Of a stretch of DNA of 64,000 nucleotides, positions 53,879 through 63,969 are shown piece after piece. The notes beneath the pieces were generated by a model that had not been told where the DNA came from, made no database searches, and worked only from the letters and a program-made list of their open reading frames with translations. Position numbers and translations under genes: made by a program. The stretch comes from Chaetoderma sp. LZ-2023a (taxonomy: Eukaryota > Mollusca > Caudofoveata > Chaetodermatida > Chaetodermatidae). Each line of letters starts with the position of its first letter. Position 1 is the first letter of the stretch. The DNA lies in NCBI GenBank assembly GCA_034401795.1, contig CM067373.1, positions 90,416,996 to 90,480,995 on the forward strand. Reading direction: 5' to 3'.

Positions 53879-56009
53879 CGGGACGGTTACCGCGGTAAGA
53901 ACCACTCCGGTGTTTATGGTGACGGAGACAGTGCCGCTCTTGCATGCCTCGTGTCCACCGCGGTCCCTAGGTGGACCGGTGGGAGGCCGGCTAGCCGACC
54001 ACATGCAAGAGTGGGAACGGTTAACTCAGGACCGTTTAGTCTTGCGATGGCTTTCCGTCGGGTATCATCCAGAGTGGATGACAGGCCCGCCGTCGCGACT
54101 GTCTCTAGTGCCAGTCTGGACTCCCATTCCGAGAGATCCAGAGCAAAGGTTGTGTATCGAGGAGGAGATAGATTCCCTCGTACAAAAGGGAGCTATTCAG
54201 CCGGCACAAAGGTGTCCGGGCTTCTATTCAACCCTGTTCTTAGTAACAAAACGCACCGGAGGGTGGAGACCGATTCTCAACCTCAAGCCATTGAACAAGT
54301 TCATCGAGACGCCCAGTTTCAAGATGGAAACGGTGCGCTCGGTGTTGGCGGGGTTGGAGAGGGGGATGTGGACGGCGTCGATAGATTTGAAGGATGCTTA
54401 TTTCCACATCCCCATCCACGGGAGTTTCTGTCGCTTCCTGAGATTTGCATTCCAGGGCAGACAGTGGGAATTCAGGGTGTTGCCCTTCGGAATTTCCACG
54501 GCTCCTCGGGTTTTCACCCGTGTGGTTCTTGCGATCACAGCATACCTCCGCAGGAGAAGCATAGCAGTCCACACGTACATAGACGACTGGCTGTTAAAGG
54601 CACACGACAAGGAAGCTTTATCGGCCAATCTGGTGATTGTTTTGAAAACTCTCTCGGATTTGGGCTGGATGATAAATTTCCCAAAATCAGAGCTGACTCC
54701 ATCCCAGAGGTTTGTTTACCTGGGAATGTTCTTCGATCTGGAGACGGGATATGTTTATCCTACTCAGGAGAGAGTGCTAAAACTCGTCTCGTTAATTCAG
54801 TCAGTGTGCGACAGTCGTCATGTCCTGGCACGGGTTTACTTGAGAATGCTGGGGTTGATGGTTTCTTTGGAACCAGTCATTCCTCAGGCCGCCTTACGCA
54901 GGCGGCCGATCCAGTTGTTTCTCATGACACAATGGACCCAGAGTACAGGTTCGCTGGACTCGAACGTGTCAGTGTTGGCGCCTCTGATTCACCACCTGCA
55001 ATGGTGGTTGCTCACAGAGAATCTCTTGGTGGGGGTTATGCTGACCCCTCCCCACCCTCAGGTGACTGTGTATACAGATGCATCGATGGAGGGCTGGGGG
55101 GCTTGCCTGGAAGAGTCCACGATATCAGGGCTTTGGAATCCGGAACAGTCAAAGGAACATATAAATCTACTGGAGCTAAGAGCAGTAGTCCTGGGCCTGG
55201 AACATTTCTTACAGAAAGTTCAGGGCAAGATTGTTCTCATTCGTTCAGACAACTCAACAGTTGTGACTTACATAAACCGCCAGGGCGGAACGAAGTCGCC
55301 CAGTCTCTGTATGATGACATGGAGACTGCTTTGTTGGTGTCTGGATCACCAGATTACCTTGAAAGCAGTTCATATTCCGGGAAGGTTAAACCTGCTAGCA
55401 GACTCATTGAGCCGAAGGATGAGTGTTTTACCCACGGAATGGCAACTAAATCAATGTGTGGCGGATCGTCTGTTCGACCATTGGGGGGAACCCAACATCG
55501 ATTTGTTCGCAACGAAGAAGAATGCGAAGATGACGACGTACGTCTCTCCGATTCCGGATCCAAGCGCTTTCGCAACAGATGCGTTAGCTATCAGCTGGGG
55601 GAGAATGTATGCATACGCATTCCCTCCAGCAATCCTGATTCCAAAAATTCTTCAGAAAATCAGACAAGAGGAATGCCAAGTGCTTCTGATCGCCCCGGAT
55701 TGGCCAAGCCGATCATGGTATACGGATCTGCTGGACCTTCTGGTCTGCAATCCGGTTCCTCTGCCTCTGATGGACGATATTATCTTCCAGGGCAAGGTCC
55801 TTCACAACAATCCGTCAATGTTCAGATTGACTGCGTGGATGTTGTCAAGGAATCTAGAATTAAGGAGGGCTTTTCTGAGCAAGCAGCCATGTTTATGGCC
55901 AAAGCCAGGAGGGGGTCAACCTCCAGAGCATATAATTATAAAATCAACAGATTTGCAGAATGGTGCTCAAAAAGATGTATTGATCCAATGGATTCATCTA
56001 TTCAAGTAG
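53628..56009 (+). CDS. DIRS copy 6 reverse transcriptase / RNase H polyprotein
   Basis: The frame is 793 aa, intact, with SIDLKDAYFHIP, PFGISTAPRVFT, YIDD, YTDAS, LLELRA, RSDNST and LADSLSR, then DLFATKKNAK and YAFPP. It differs from copy 4 in a block after YIDD (AHDKEALSANLVIVLKTLSD versus AHTRESLSANLEIVLKTLTH), which copy 5 shares. It overlaps gag upstream and YR throughout. Confidence 0.92.
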   Translation: MRCCVVLTFAPRPLCLVPCRLEVVLAKSEASHRRSVGLGRVRFGQQRGGRRFLRRCQPGSRPRTEVRAGRGGAREDLGVVIGPDGTVTAVRTTPVFMVTETVPLLHASCPPRSLGGPVGGRLADHMQEWERLTQDRLVLRWLSVGYHPEWMTGPPSRLSLVPVWTPIPRDPEQRLCIEEEIDSLVQKGAIQPAQRCPGFYSTLFLVTKRTGGWRPILNLKPLNKFIETPSFKMETVRSVLAGLERGMWTASIDLKDAYFHIPIHGSFCRFLRFAFQGRQWEFRVLPFGISTAPRVFTRVVLAITAYLRRRSIAVHTYIDDWLLKAHDKEALSANLVIVLKTLSDLGWMINFPKSELTPSQRFVYLGMFFDLETGYVYPTQERVLKLVSLIQSVCDSRHVLARVYLRMLGLMVSLEPVIPQAALRRRPIQLFLMTQWTQSTGSLDSNVSVLAPLIHHLQWWLLTENLLVGVMLTPPHPQVTVYTDASMEGWGACLEESTISGLWNPEQSKEHINLLELRAVVLGLEHFLQKVQGKIVLIRSDNSTVVTYINRQGGTKSPSLCMMTWRLLCWCLDHQITLKAVHIPGRLNLLADSLSRRMSVLPTEWQLNQCVADRLFDHWGEPNIDLFATKKNAKMTTYVSPIPDPSAFATDALAISWGRMYAYAFPPAILIPKILQKIRQEECQVLLIAPDWPSRSWYTDLLDLLVCNPVPLPLMDDIIFQGKVLHNNPSMFRLTAWMLSRNLELRRAFLSKQPCLWPKPGGGQPPEHIIIKSTDLQNGAQKDVLIQWIHLFK

Positions 56010-56848
56010 TAGCTGATTTCCTCTGTCACCTCTATGATGCCTATAGCCTCAAGCCTAACTCTATTGCTGGTTATAAGTCAGCATTGATGTCTGTTATTCC
56101 TTGCTTGGCTAAGAGGGGAAGTGATGAAGTAAATACATTAAATGTATTAATTAAAGGCATGGGCAATCTAAGACCAAGGAATCCACCGGTGATTCCGTCT
56201 TGGAGTTTATCGCTAGTGCTTCAAGTACTAGGTGATAAGCCTTTTGAACCACTTAGTTCCATTTCTATGAAACTATTAACACTGAAGACTGTGTTTTTAA
56301 TTGCTGCGGCCTCGGCTAGGCGTAGGAGTGAAATTCATGCCTTATCAGCCGAGGATGACCGTTTTGTGGTTTCAGGGGAAGGCCTTAAGCTGCTACCTAG
56401 GATTAATTTCTTGGCTAAAAATCAGTCGTTGAAATATCCAGGTCAACCTATTATTTTGCCTGCTTTAACTAGATATGATCCTAATTCTAAAGCATGGTGT
56501 CCCGTCCGGGCGCTGCGCCGGTACAAACAACGTACGGCGGAGTGGCGCACCGACAAGTCAGCGTTATGGTTGTCATATATTGAACCCCATGGCAGGGCTT
56601 CTAAGGACACCATTTCCAGGTGGATTGTTGAATGCATTCAGTTTTGCCATAAATCCGCCACTGGGAAGCAGGTTGACGTGGCCAAGGCTCACAGTGTCCG
56701 CGGCGTAGTGACATCCACTGCCCTATTTAATGGGGTCCCTGTGGATGATATTATGTCGGTGGCTCAGTGGCACTGTGAGTCAAGTTTTACAGACCATTAT
56801 CTCCGTGACACCTCTAATCCTCTCGCCTTGTCGATTTTGAAAAAATAA
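53951..56848 (+). CDS. DIRS copy 6 tyrosine recombinase frame
   Basis: The open frame is 965 codons. The final ~320 residues are a complete tyrosine recombinase with SARRRSEIHAL, AHSVRGV, QWHCES and FTDHYLRD. The first codon is GTG at the position where copies 2/3 have ATG. The upstream two thirds is open but overlaps RT/RNase H and is not recognisable as a domain. Confidence 0.87.
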   Translation: MSTAVPRWTGGRPASRPHARVGTVNSGPFSLAMAFRRVSSRVDDRPAVATVSSASLDSHSERSRAKVVYRGGDRFPRTKGSYSAGTKVSGLLFNPVLSNKTHRRVETDSQPQAIEQVHRDAQFQDGNGALGVGGVGEGDVDGVDRFEGCLFPHPHPREFLSLPEICIPGQTVGIQGVALRNFHGSSGFHPCGSCDHSIPPQEKHSSPHVHRRLAVKGTRQGSFIGQSGDCFENSLGFGLDDKFPKIRADSIPEVCLPGNVLRSGDGICLSYSGESAKTRLVNSVSVRQSSCPGTGLLENAGVDGFFGTSHSSGRLTQAADPVVSHDTMDPEYRFAGLERVSVGASDSPPAMVVAHRESLGGGYADPSPPSGDCVYRCIDGGLGGLPGRVHDIRALESGTVKGTYKSTGAKSSSPGPGTFLTESSGQDCSHSFRQLNSCDLHKPPGRNEVAQSLYDDMETALLVSGSPDYLESSSYSGKVKPASRLIEPKDECFTHGMATKSMCGGSSVRPLGGTQHRFVRNEEECEDDDVRLSDSGSKRFRNRCVSYQLGENVCIRIPSSNPDSKNSSENQTRGMPSASDRPGLAKPIMVYGSAGPSGLQSGSSASDGRYYLPGQGPSQQSVNVQIDCVDVVKESRIKEGFSEQAAMFMAKARRGSTSRAYNYKINRFAEWCSKRCIDPMDSSIQVVADFLCHLYDAYSLKPNSIAGYKSALMSVIPCLAKRGSDEVNTLNVLIKGMGNLRPRNPPVIPSWSLSLVLQVLGDKPFEPLSSISMKLLTLKTVFLIAAASARRRSEIHALSAEDDRFVVSGEGLKLLPRINFLAKNQSLKYPGQPIILPALTRYDPNSKAWCPVRALRRYKQRTAEWRTDKSALWLSYIEPHGRASKDTISRWIVECIQFCHKSATGKQVDVAKAHSVRGVVTSTALFNGVPVDDIMSVAQWHCESSFTDHYLRDTSNPLALSILKK

Positions 56849-57359
56849 CTCGGTTTATATTTTTTGAGGAGGGTTTTCCTCATTACTTATATATTTCACA
56901 ATTAATTTATGGAAACACCCACTTTTTTGGGCCTGCATCAGTCTTTACCAATGGGAAGATGATGTCAGCAGCCATTTTCAAGGTCAGTCTTGTTCATGTG
57001 TTGTCCGTTGTTGATTGTATTGTCACGATTACCCGTTATTAATATGGTGATGGTTTGTGTATTTGTGTGGTTCATTGTTGAGAGTTACGAAAATGGAGCT
57101 TTTTCGTCTCTGTCCTGTAGTACATGGCACTTGTACGTAGAGAGCGTATAGGACATTGAGGTCAGTCGACTCTTCCTCCCAGGAAGGAGGGGGGGGGGGA
57201 GCGCATATGACATTCGGTCATCTCTCATACATCGGTGGTGTTATCCGATGGTTAGTCAAATCCTGACTGTTTTTTCTTACAGTTTCAGAAGTTTAAGTGC
57301 CTTAAACGCAGAAAAGCGTATAGGGATGAGGCCTCCCTCCCGCCAGATTCACTTTCGAA

Positions 57360-57490
57360 TTCTGGCAATATCAAAAGTATTAGGGAGGTAAGTATACTCT
57401 TGAAGTGAAATAAACGAAATCTAGGATTTCTTTTTTCACGAGAGAGTTGATACTTACCTCCCTAGATACGGACCCGGCCTCTCCACCCCA
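57360..57490. repeat. ICR of DIRS copy 6
   Basis: It is the complement of its own right and left termini joined at AAA (gaagtgAAAtaaacgaaatctagg). Confidence 0.9.
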
Positions 57491-57540
57491 CAGAGGCTCG
57501 GTCTTCAGGCTCTTAATAGTTGCATGTGTGTCAGCCAATA

Positions 57541-57749
57541 ATCTAGTCAGAGGAAGTGCTAGTCTGCGCATGCGCGGTGGTGGGGCTGGCATCCGCCAGA
57601 CTACGCTCTGACTCCCTGCCCAGTAGGGGCACCTAACTGTTTTAAATCTGAGTGTTTATTGAGTGAAAGCCAATATTTAGCAATATCAAAAGTATTAGGG
57701 AGGTAAGTATCAACTCTCTCGTGAAAAAAGAAATCCTAGATTTCGTTTA
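57541..57749. repeat. Right ITR of DIRS copy 6
   Basis: It is complementary to the left ITR of this copy, with the extra outer tip ending cctagatttcgttta. Confidence 0.88.
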
Positions 57750-57756
57750 ATTCACA

Positions 57757-57965
57757 TTAAACCTTTAATGAATAATTTTGTCAAAATAAATCGTGACTGT
57801 CTATTTGCAGGTCGGGTGAAGACTGTTTCTGAAAATTGACTCCTGGAATGGCTGGTTCGGTTACCGAGTCAGTCATTCCAGTAGTAAATTTTCAGAAATA
57901 GTCTGCACATTTCTCAAGACCACTGCAGGGATCAGTTTGGGTCGGCTTCGTCATAAAATGGTTAA
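57757..57965. repeat. Palindromic MITE, family A
   Basis: It is TTAA-flanked, with core ggttcggttaccgagtcagt and a cattccag...ctggaatg stem. It lies immediately next to the right end of DIRS copy 6. Confidence 0.7.
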
Positions 57966-58121
57966 TATACTAAATAACTGAATACTCAGGATTATGGATT
58001 CAAGGGAGATAACTGTTGAAAATTATATTTTGAAAGTCATTTCTTCCCTGGACATATCCAGTGAGTTAATGGAAACTTGTTCATATTAATGTATATATGT
58101 AATATAAAATGTGTGAGTCAT

Positions 58122-58162
58122 GAGTGAGTGAGTGAGTGAGTGAGTGACTGAGTGAGTCAGTG
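58122..58162. repeat. (GAGT)n microsatellite
   Basis: About eight imperfect gagt units, followed by GT-rich sequence. A short ATT run lies at 58302-58317. Confidence 0.9.
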
Positions 58163-58399
58163 TGTGCGTATGTGTATAAGTGCATTTATGAGTGTGTTTG
58201 TATGTATGTGTTTGCTGCTTATTTAACTGTATATAGTTTATTGTGTTTGGGAGGGCCTCAGGAAGATCAGTTTACTGATGATATACCCTCGATAAATAAA
58301 GATTATTATTATTATTATAGATATTTATGTATTATTGTATCTAGTGACATAGGTTTTAGTGAGTTAAGCTTTATGCAATTGATGAGTACAATTTCTCAG

Positions 58400-58750
58400 T
58401 CAATCGTATGATGTCATAATCAACTAAATGACATGTAGGCTGACATCATGATAAATTGCATTGTGAGTGACTCAATTTAGTCCATCTTAAGCACTTAATA
58501 GTCTGTCAGGTTATAGGAATTGTGTGTTTTTACTATTTAATAAATTTGATGTTGAATGTTTTGAAACTAATTTGACAGGGCTAGGTCAGCAACAGCGCCC
58601 AGTCAAATTGGTTTCAAAATATTCAACAGCTTACCTGTATAGTTTTCTGGAAATTGATAGAATGTTCAGGGATCAATCGATCCCAACACAGGCGAAATGT
58701 GGATGGAGCTTAGCTAAAGATGGACGTGGCATAAAACTGGATTCCTCCAT
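58400..58750. repeat. Family B interspersed repeat
   Basis: It has the same block order as 7000-7400: tgatgtcataatcaac, aatagtctgtcaggtt, hairpin gttgaatgttttgaaactaa / ttggtttcaaaatattcaac, and a cgatcccaacacaggcgaaa block. Confidence 0.65.
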
Positions 58751-58965
58751 GGGAGAAATTATAGTAATGTCAATGAGGAAAGGTCTGACAGAAATATTTG
58801 GTTTTTAGATTTGTTTTCGGTGATCTTGTTATCTTGCTCTATCCTGGTATCTGCTGATCTGTGGCCATTATGGTATGGTTGTCTGCTTCGCAGACCTCTT
58901 GGCTTCTGACTGCAACATTTAAATGTTTTGTGTTTTGGTGCTCTTGATGAACATTTCAATTTCAG

Positions 58966-59156
58966 AGGGTACAGAGGCGCGCTACAAAAATGCATTCTTG
59001 AAGGAGATAGCCTTGATGAAGAATATTGGCTACCATCAGAATGTGGTCAGTATGCTGGGATGCTGTACGCTCACTGATCCAATCTGTCTCATTGTGGAAC
59101 ATGTGGCCAATGGTGACCTATTGACCTTCCTGAAAGAACGACGTGCACAGATGTGT
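58966..59156 (+). CDS. Receptor tyrosine kinase exon C (alpha-C helix to hinge)
   Basis: The 191 nt exon has acceptor tttcaatttcag/AG and a canonical donor gtaagt at 59157. It encodes AFLKEIALMKNIGYHQNVVS (alpha-C with the conserved Glu), MLGCCTLTDPICLIVEHVAN (strands 4-5, Val gatekeeper, hinge) and GDLLTFLKERRAQMC. It completes the codon opened at the end of exon B and ends in phase 0. The catalytic loop (HRD) and activation loop (DFG) must lie in later exons, none of which I could find before 64000. Confidence 0.88.
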
Positions 59157-60870
59157 GTAAGTATAATATGACAGTTGAGCAGATATATCATGACTGACTG
59201 ACGGGTCTGTAACACATTAGTCAAATAGCAAAAGTCTAGTAAAATTTTAATCTAACTAATAAAAAGCATCATTGGCTAAATCTTTGGGTCCAATTCACGC
59301 AATTCATTGATGTAAAATGATGGTGGCATATTCATGGTTGTGAATGCGCAATAAATACTATCTGGCAATTAGATTGGCAATTAGGAGGCACATTTTGTTT
59401 AGTCTTATCAATGATACCAATTTTCATTCGTTCAAAGCAAGGGAAATAACAAATGATGTTTATTGGTAATTTCATACAATATTAAATAAACTACCATTGG
59501 TAAAAAAATGGAAATAAATCGGGATTATTTGGGAAAAAGCATTTACTAGATCTAGTAGCCCTTAACTTGGAACCAATTAGTGACTGTACTGGTGCTATGC
59601 ACTCCGCCATGTGTCTACTGTGTGTGCAGGTATACCGCATAGGCCTACCTGAATATAATGAAAGCACGCCTGAATATAGTTTTGCTAGCGCTATGAACAG
59701 TATTCTCTATAGGCGCCAATGTACCGTGATTAACTCGCTACTGCTAATTCATTATTAATCCTTTTGAAAATGTTATATTTAAGTCACTTTTCTGGTGGAA
59801 GTAATAAGTTTTGGTCAAAATGATTTAAAAATGCAATGCTGGTTTCCAAGGTCACAATAGGATGGGCACTAAATATTTTGAAATGCGTGCAACTGAATGC
59901 GGACCCCGTCTCTGGAAACAATGGCTTTCATTCAAATTGCTTTAAAACTAGATAATATTTTACCTGCACGAAGTAGTGTCTAATCGGCTAACACGAGTAT
60001 AATTAGGCTTATATGAGCAGTTGTAGCAGCTATTATTTATTCGCTCTGCATGCACTAGAGTGCATAGATCCAGCTGTGTCATTAATTGGTTCCTGCCAGA
60101 GTGACATAAATGGTATTTAGCTGCTGTTCTCTGATTATTCTGATTTATTTCTGTTTTTTAGTGGGGTTGGGAGAGGGGGAGGGGAGGGCTATAGGTTGAT
60201 TATCATATAAAGCTTTCATTCAAGAGCATAAGTTAGTTCCATGTTCCTTTCCATTAAAGTTGCATTTTCTAAATTTAGATGTGTCTTAGATATGAGGATA
60301 TGACCTTTTTGGATAGATTTTGAACAGATCTTACCATGCGCCATATACATGATGGTGGCCTATCTACAGGAATGTATGGTAGTAAAATAATATTTTTATT
60401 CTGACCAAATTAACATCATATATCTCAAATATCTCAAATTTGTAATTTTTCCATATTTTAGTTTGAATTTAAATTGTATTGGGGAAAATTTACCTATATT
60501 GTGGTGTTTTATTCAATGATGATTTAATTCAACAAAGTCTTTTGCTATATGCCGTGATTGCAGCAATGGGAATAATATACATGTGCATGTAAACGTTTGT
60601 AATGTGGACCATTGGCCTATCTGTAACACTTGCTCAGCCCAATAGTGCAATAGTGAGTTTTGCTGCAATTATGGAAAGCAATGCAGCTTCCTCATTTGGG
60701 ATTACCATATGGATCTTGCTTTAGCAAGTAGTTTATCTTTTCAAAGTCAGACATTATCCAGCGGTCAATTATATTCAATGTGATTTTGCATAATGTTCAT
60801 ACCTTCTGTATGGCATCACACATCTGCGGTGTCCTCTGTCCTTCCCTGTCCAGCCAATGGATGAATCTGA
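59157..60870. other. Intron sequence after exon C
   Basis: AT-rich, with no recognised gene or repeat. A 63-codon open stretch at 59567-59758 has no supporting features. Confidence 0.5.
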
Positions 60871-60879
60871 TCTGTCATT

Positions 60880-61170
60880 CAAGTATATGACATCGTAATC
60901 AATTATGTCACATGTAGACTGACATCGCAATCAAAATATGTAATGAATGACGCTTCTAGGTCCATCAAGAATGCCTAATAGTCTGTCAAGTGTATGAATT
61001 GTATGTCTACATAGGCATTAACAGCACCCCCTCAAATTCGTTTCAAAATATTCAACAGCTTAAATATATAATTGCCTTGCTATTGGGATTATGCAAGTCA
61101 GCAGGGTTGCCAACACGGACAAAGCATGGGTGGAGCATAGCTAGAAATGGGTAAAGCATAATTAGAAATG
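60880..61170. repeat. Family B repeat (partial)
   Basis: It includes aatgcctaatagtctgtcaa, cgtttcaaaatattcaacag and the block ending in gtggagcatagctagaaatg. The left hairpin arm is lost. Confidence 0.55.
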
Positions 61171-61719
61171 GATCCCTGTATTGTGAAACCATGCCATACC
61201 ATATCACAACCTATACAATACCATACCATAACAATCCCAATATCATGCTTCCTCTGCCTATTATACATTCCATGTACAGAAAAACAAGAGGCTTGACATG
61301 CGTGATGCAGTCTTTGTATAGTTTAAATACATTACCACTGCATAATGTTGACGGTTATCAATGGCTGTATTCAACTGGGAGAAATGTTAGAGTATATCGG
61401 CTCCATAGAGTATCTTTTTTAATCGACTGGTATTTCCCAGAAAGAAAGAGAGCGCGAAACAAGCCGGAGCCAAAATGTATGGCATGTTCATAAAGTATGT
61501 CAAGTGATGCAAAATATGAAAATGTGGGACTTAGGAGCTGAATTTTACTATTATTCAGCATTATTCAGCATTCACTATGTCTGAAAAAAGCGCTGAAAGG
61601 TGGATTTTATTTTCAAGATAGTAATTTAGGCGATTTAGTCAGTTTCTGTCGAATACAACCAATGTCTCTTAAATGACCCTTTAGTTATGTACCTCAGTTA
61701 CCTACATCAATCTTCCTCA
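61171..61719. other. Non-coding stretch
   Basis: There is an imperfect ccatac-rich patch at 61185-61230. An open stretch of 100 codons at 61191-61493 has no motif, splice or homology support. Confidence 0.4.
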
Positions 61720-62130
61720 GCGAAAGCCATTTTAAAGCTAGGGAAGGAGTTGATCAATGTGAGGTTGGATTCTGTTCGGCAACCATCTGTTGTAGAGCTT
61801 CACCGTAATGCGCGTCAAGCTTATTCCAATGTGGTTGTTGGTAGCATTAGTGGGTTCAGATAAGTCACCTTTCTTTGCTACTAGCATTATTCCACTTGTG
61901 GTCCACTGAATGGACTAACAGTATCGTGCAATGCCAAATTACAATATTCCTGACTGGTGCGTTTTGAGTTCATCTGTTAAATCCAAAGTTCTAGGGGCAT
62001 TCCATCTAGTCCAACAGATTTACTTCCCTTGATTTCTGTCATGGCGATCTGTTTAGTCATGTTTGGTAAAACACCTTCATGGCGCAATTCAATAAGGAGC
62101 TCTTTGTTTGGTATTGATACTATTTGTTCT
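61720..62130 (-). pseudogene. Degraded LINE reverse transcriptase fragment
   Basis: On the minus strand the pieces KELLIELRHEGVLPN, KGSKSVGLDGMPLELW, then GIMLVAKKGDLSEPTN, GISLTRITVKLYNRWLPNRI and QPHIDQLL appear in order. This is the pattern of RT blocks before the catalytic region (kGKAxGxDGIPxE, PxxKKGdxxxxxNxR, GIxLxxxxxKxxxxxLxxRI). Frameshifts and stops separate them. It is unrelated to the LINE at 36320. The subgroup is uncertain (RTE or L1-like). Confidence 0.6.
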
Positions 62131-62754
62131 GTCTCTCGTCTAGTGTTCTAGATAACATCGAAGCATGCACTGTATTTTGACCAATAAGCTTTATACTTAG
62201 CTTTACTAGTGCACTTACTTCAATTTTAAGTGCATTTATACCATTCTGCCATGCAATTTCAGTATAGGGGGTTTGTCATTTCAGGTTAGGTTTTAAAATC
62301 TTAACTTGACTTTCAGATTACATTTTGTGTTTAGCTCTAAACTCTCAGGTATATTTTCGCCAAGCTTATATATTTATAATATATATCGCTAAGATTATTA
62401 CTGCACCTATTTCACAAAATTCTGGAATACTGTACCATTATATTATTCTTTCCTGTAATTTCAGCATAGCAACTGTCAGTTCATGTTAAGTCTTTTCTTC
62501 CTTGCATGCTTTTAACATATAGATATGTTTCCTTCACATACATAGGTAGAATTATATCACCCAGACAGGCTTCATAGTTACATTGCACAGAGTTTGTACT
62601 GGTCATGAAAATCCAGCAACATTTTTTAAGCTCAATATGTCTTCAGTATTTCACATATATCATTGAAACTAAGTTAACCATCTGAAACCTGATGTCCCAG
62701 GAGATCTGTTCAAACGCACTCATACTTGTTTTCCCACAATATTGGGTATAAAAT
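62131..62754. other. Non-coding stretch
   Basis: AT-rich. Nothing recognised on either strand. Confidence 0.4.
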
Positions 62755-62886
62755 ATTAAACAGCTTATTATCAAGCCAGTCATTTCAGTGGTAAATTTGA
62801 AAAAATGGTCTCTTGTCCTGCAAATGGACATTTACCAGGAGCGCTGCAAAGGCCGATTTTGGCTGGCTTAACCATCAAAGGGTTAA
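62755..62886. repeat. Family A MITE, right half
   Basis: It has atcaagccagtcatttcagt, tgcaaatggacatttaccag and the terminus catcaaagggttaa. The left half is replaced by part of a family B core (aaatattaaacagctta). A further family B fragment follows at 62890-62955. Confidence 0.6.
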
Positions 62887-63180
62887 TATTTTGTACCCAA
62901 TTTGACTGGAAGCTGTTACTGCCTATAGGAAATTAATTTCAAAGTATTCAACAAAATATTAATTAAATTTGGAAAACGTTTTCATATGTTTTCTGGCATT
63001 GCCATCTGGGATATTTTGTATCCAAAATGTTTTCTAGTGCAGAAAATTATAGCGTGAAAACATGTATTTAAGTTTCCGAAAAAGTTGGTCCCGATCCCAG
63101 GATGATTCATAATAAGGAAAAATTAGTTACCTCTCCGGGATGTAGAAATTGTTTGAGTGTGGCTTTCGTGACCATCTCGG

Positions 63181-63576
63181 TCACTTCTTCAGCACTAACT
63201 GACGGTCGTTGGCAATGTCACTCTGGTCAGTTCTTGTGGAGTCACGTGACAGCATGGACTGGTAGACTGCTGGTATATGGTAGCCCTCGTCTCTGTTCAT
63301 GGTTGGTTGATGCTTGTAGATTTCTATGGCCTCTTTAACCTTCCGTTTGAATAAGTTGGTCTCAATGTTGATGACCGAGGCACTGCTGGTGGGGATGACG
63401 TGGCCAGTGGATTCTGTATGCTCTGCCACAGCTGAGTTGGAATTGATTTTAAGATGTTCTTTGACTCTGGTGCTGAGAGGCCTTTTGGTTTCGCCTATGT
63501 ATGTCCCCTCACATTGGTCACATTCGATCTTGTAGATGACTCCGGAACGTTCATCTGTGGTCAGTTTATCCCTCTT
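63181..63576 (-). pseudogene. Penelope-like element GIY-YIG endonuclease fragment
   Basis: The minus-strand frame reads KRDKLTTDERSGVIYKIECD, then QCEGTYIGETKRPLSTRVKE, AVAEHTESTGHVI and PTMNRDEGYHIPAVY. The GVIY...YIGET pair, the Arg in RVKEHL, the Glu/His of AVAEH and the Asn of PTMNRD are the GIY-YIG endonuclease signature as arranged in Penelope-like retroelements. The RT part that should precede it is missing. The frame stops at the junction with DIRS copy 7. Confidence 0.82.
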
Positions 63577-63577
63577 T

Positions 63578-63969
63578 CAGTCCAGAGAGCCATCCAGGAC
63601 GGCATTAATCTGGCTTTGGACTGCATGACGAGATCCATAACCAGGAGTTTACGGGTGAGGCACACATTTGCCCTTGACAATTTGTGCCCCTCACAGTACG
63701 TGTACACTCGACTTCTTCGGACGCCGATGGCAGGTCCAGGGTTGTTTGGAGGTGGAGGATGCCTGCACCTCCAACAAATCGTAAACCTGGTGAACAACCA
63801 CAGGGCGCTGCGAGAGCAGTTTGAAGTGCTCTGCAAGGAGCATGTTCGAGCAGCGCGCCCTGCCTTCCACCCTCAGCAGGCTAGAGGTGGTGGTGGTTTT
63901 GTCAGAGGCCACCCACCTACGCAGTGTCAGCCAAAGCAATGCCAGCATAAGCCAGCTAGGGGGTGGTGA
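63578..63969 (+). pseudogene. DIRS copy 7 gag C-terminal part
   Basis: It encodes VQRAIQDGINLALDCMTRSI, RHTFALDNLCPSQ, GPGLFGGGGCLHLQQIV and NNHRALREQFEVLCKEHVRA, aligning with gag of the other copies without a frameshift. It ends early at GW-stop (63967) where the sister copies continue their Arg/Gly tail. It has no start of its own. Confidence 0.8.

Larger units (their letters stand above)
50722..57749 (+). mobile_element. DIRS-type retrotransposon copy 6 (full length)
   Basis: The copy is 7028 bp with complete ITRs, leader, ORFs and ICR. The left junction is gatTTT/cacttcaag inside the LINE. The right junction is cgttta/attcacattaa, followed by a family A MITE rather than LINE. The 3' body is nearly identical to copy 5. 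Gag has a one-base deletion. RT/RNase H (793 aa) and YR are intact, so with copy 4 this is the least damaged copy. Confidence 0.95.

Noticed and set aside
59567..59758. A 63-codon open frame in the intron after exon C
   Set aside because: No homology, splice sites or conserved pattern are visible.
61191..61493. A 100-codon open frame after exon C as a further kinase exon
   Set aside because: It has no HRD, DFG or other kinase motif and overlaps a simple ccatac-rich patch.
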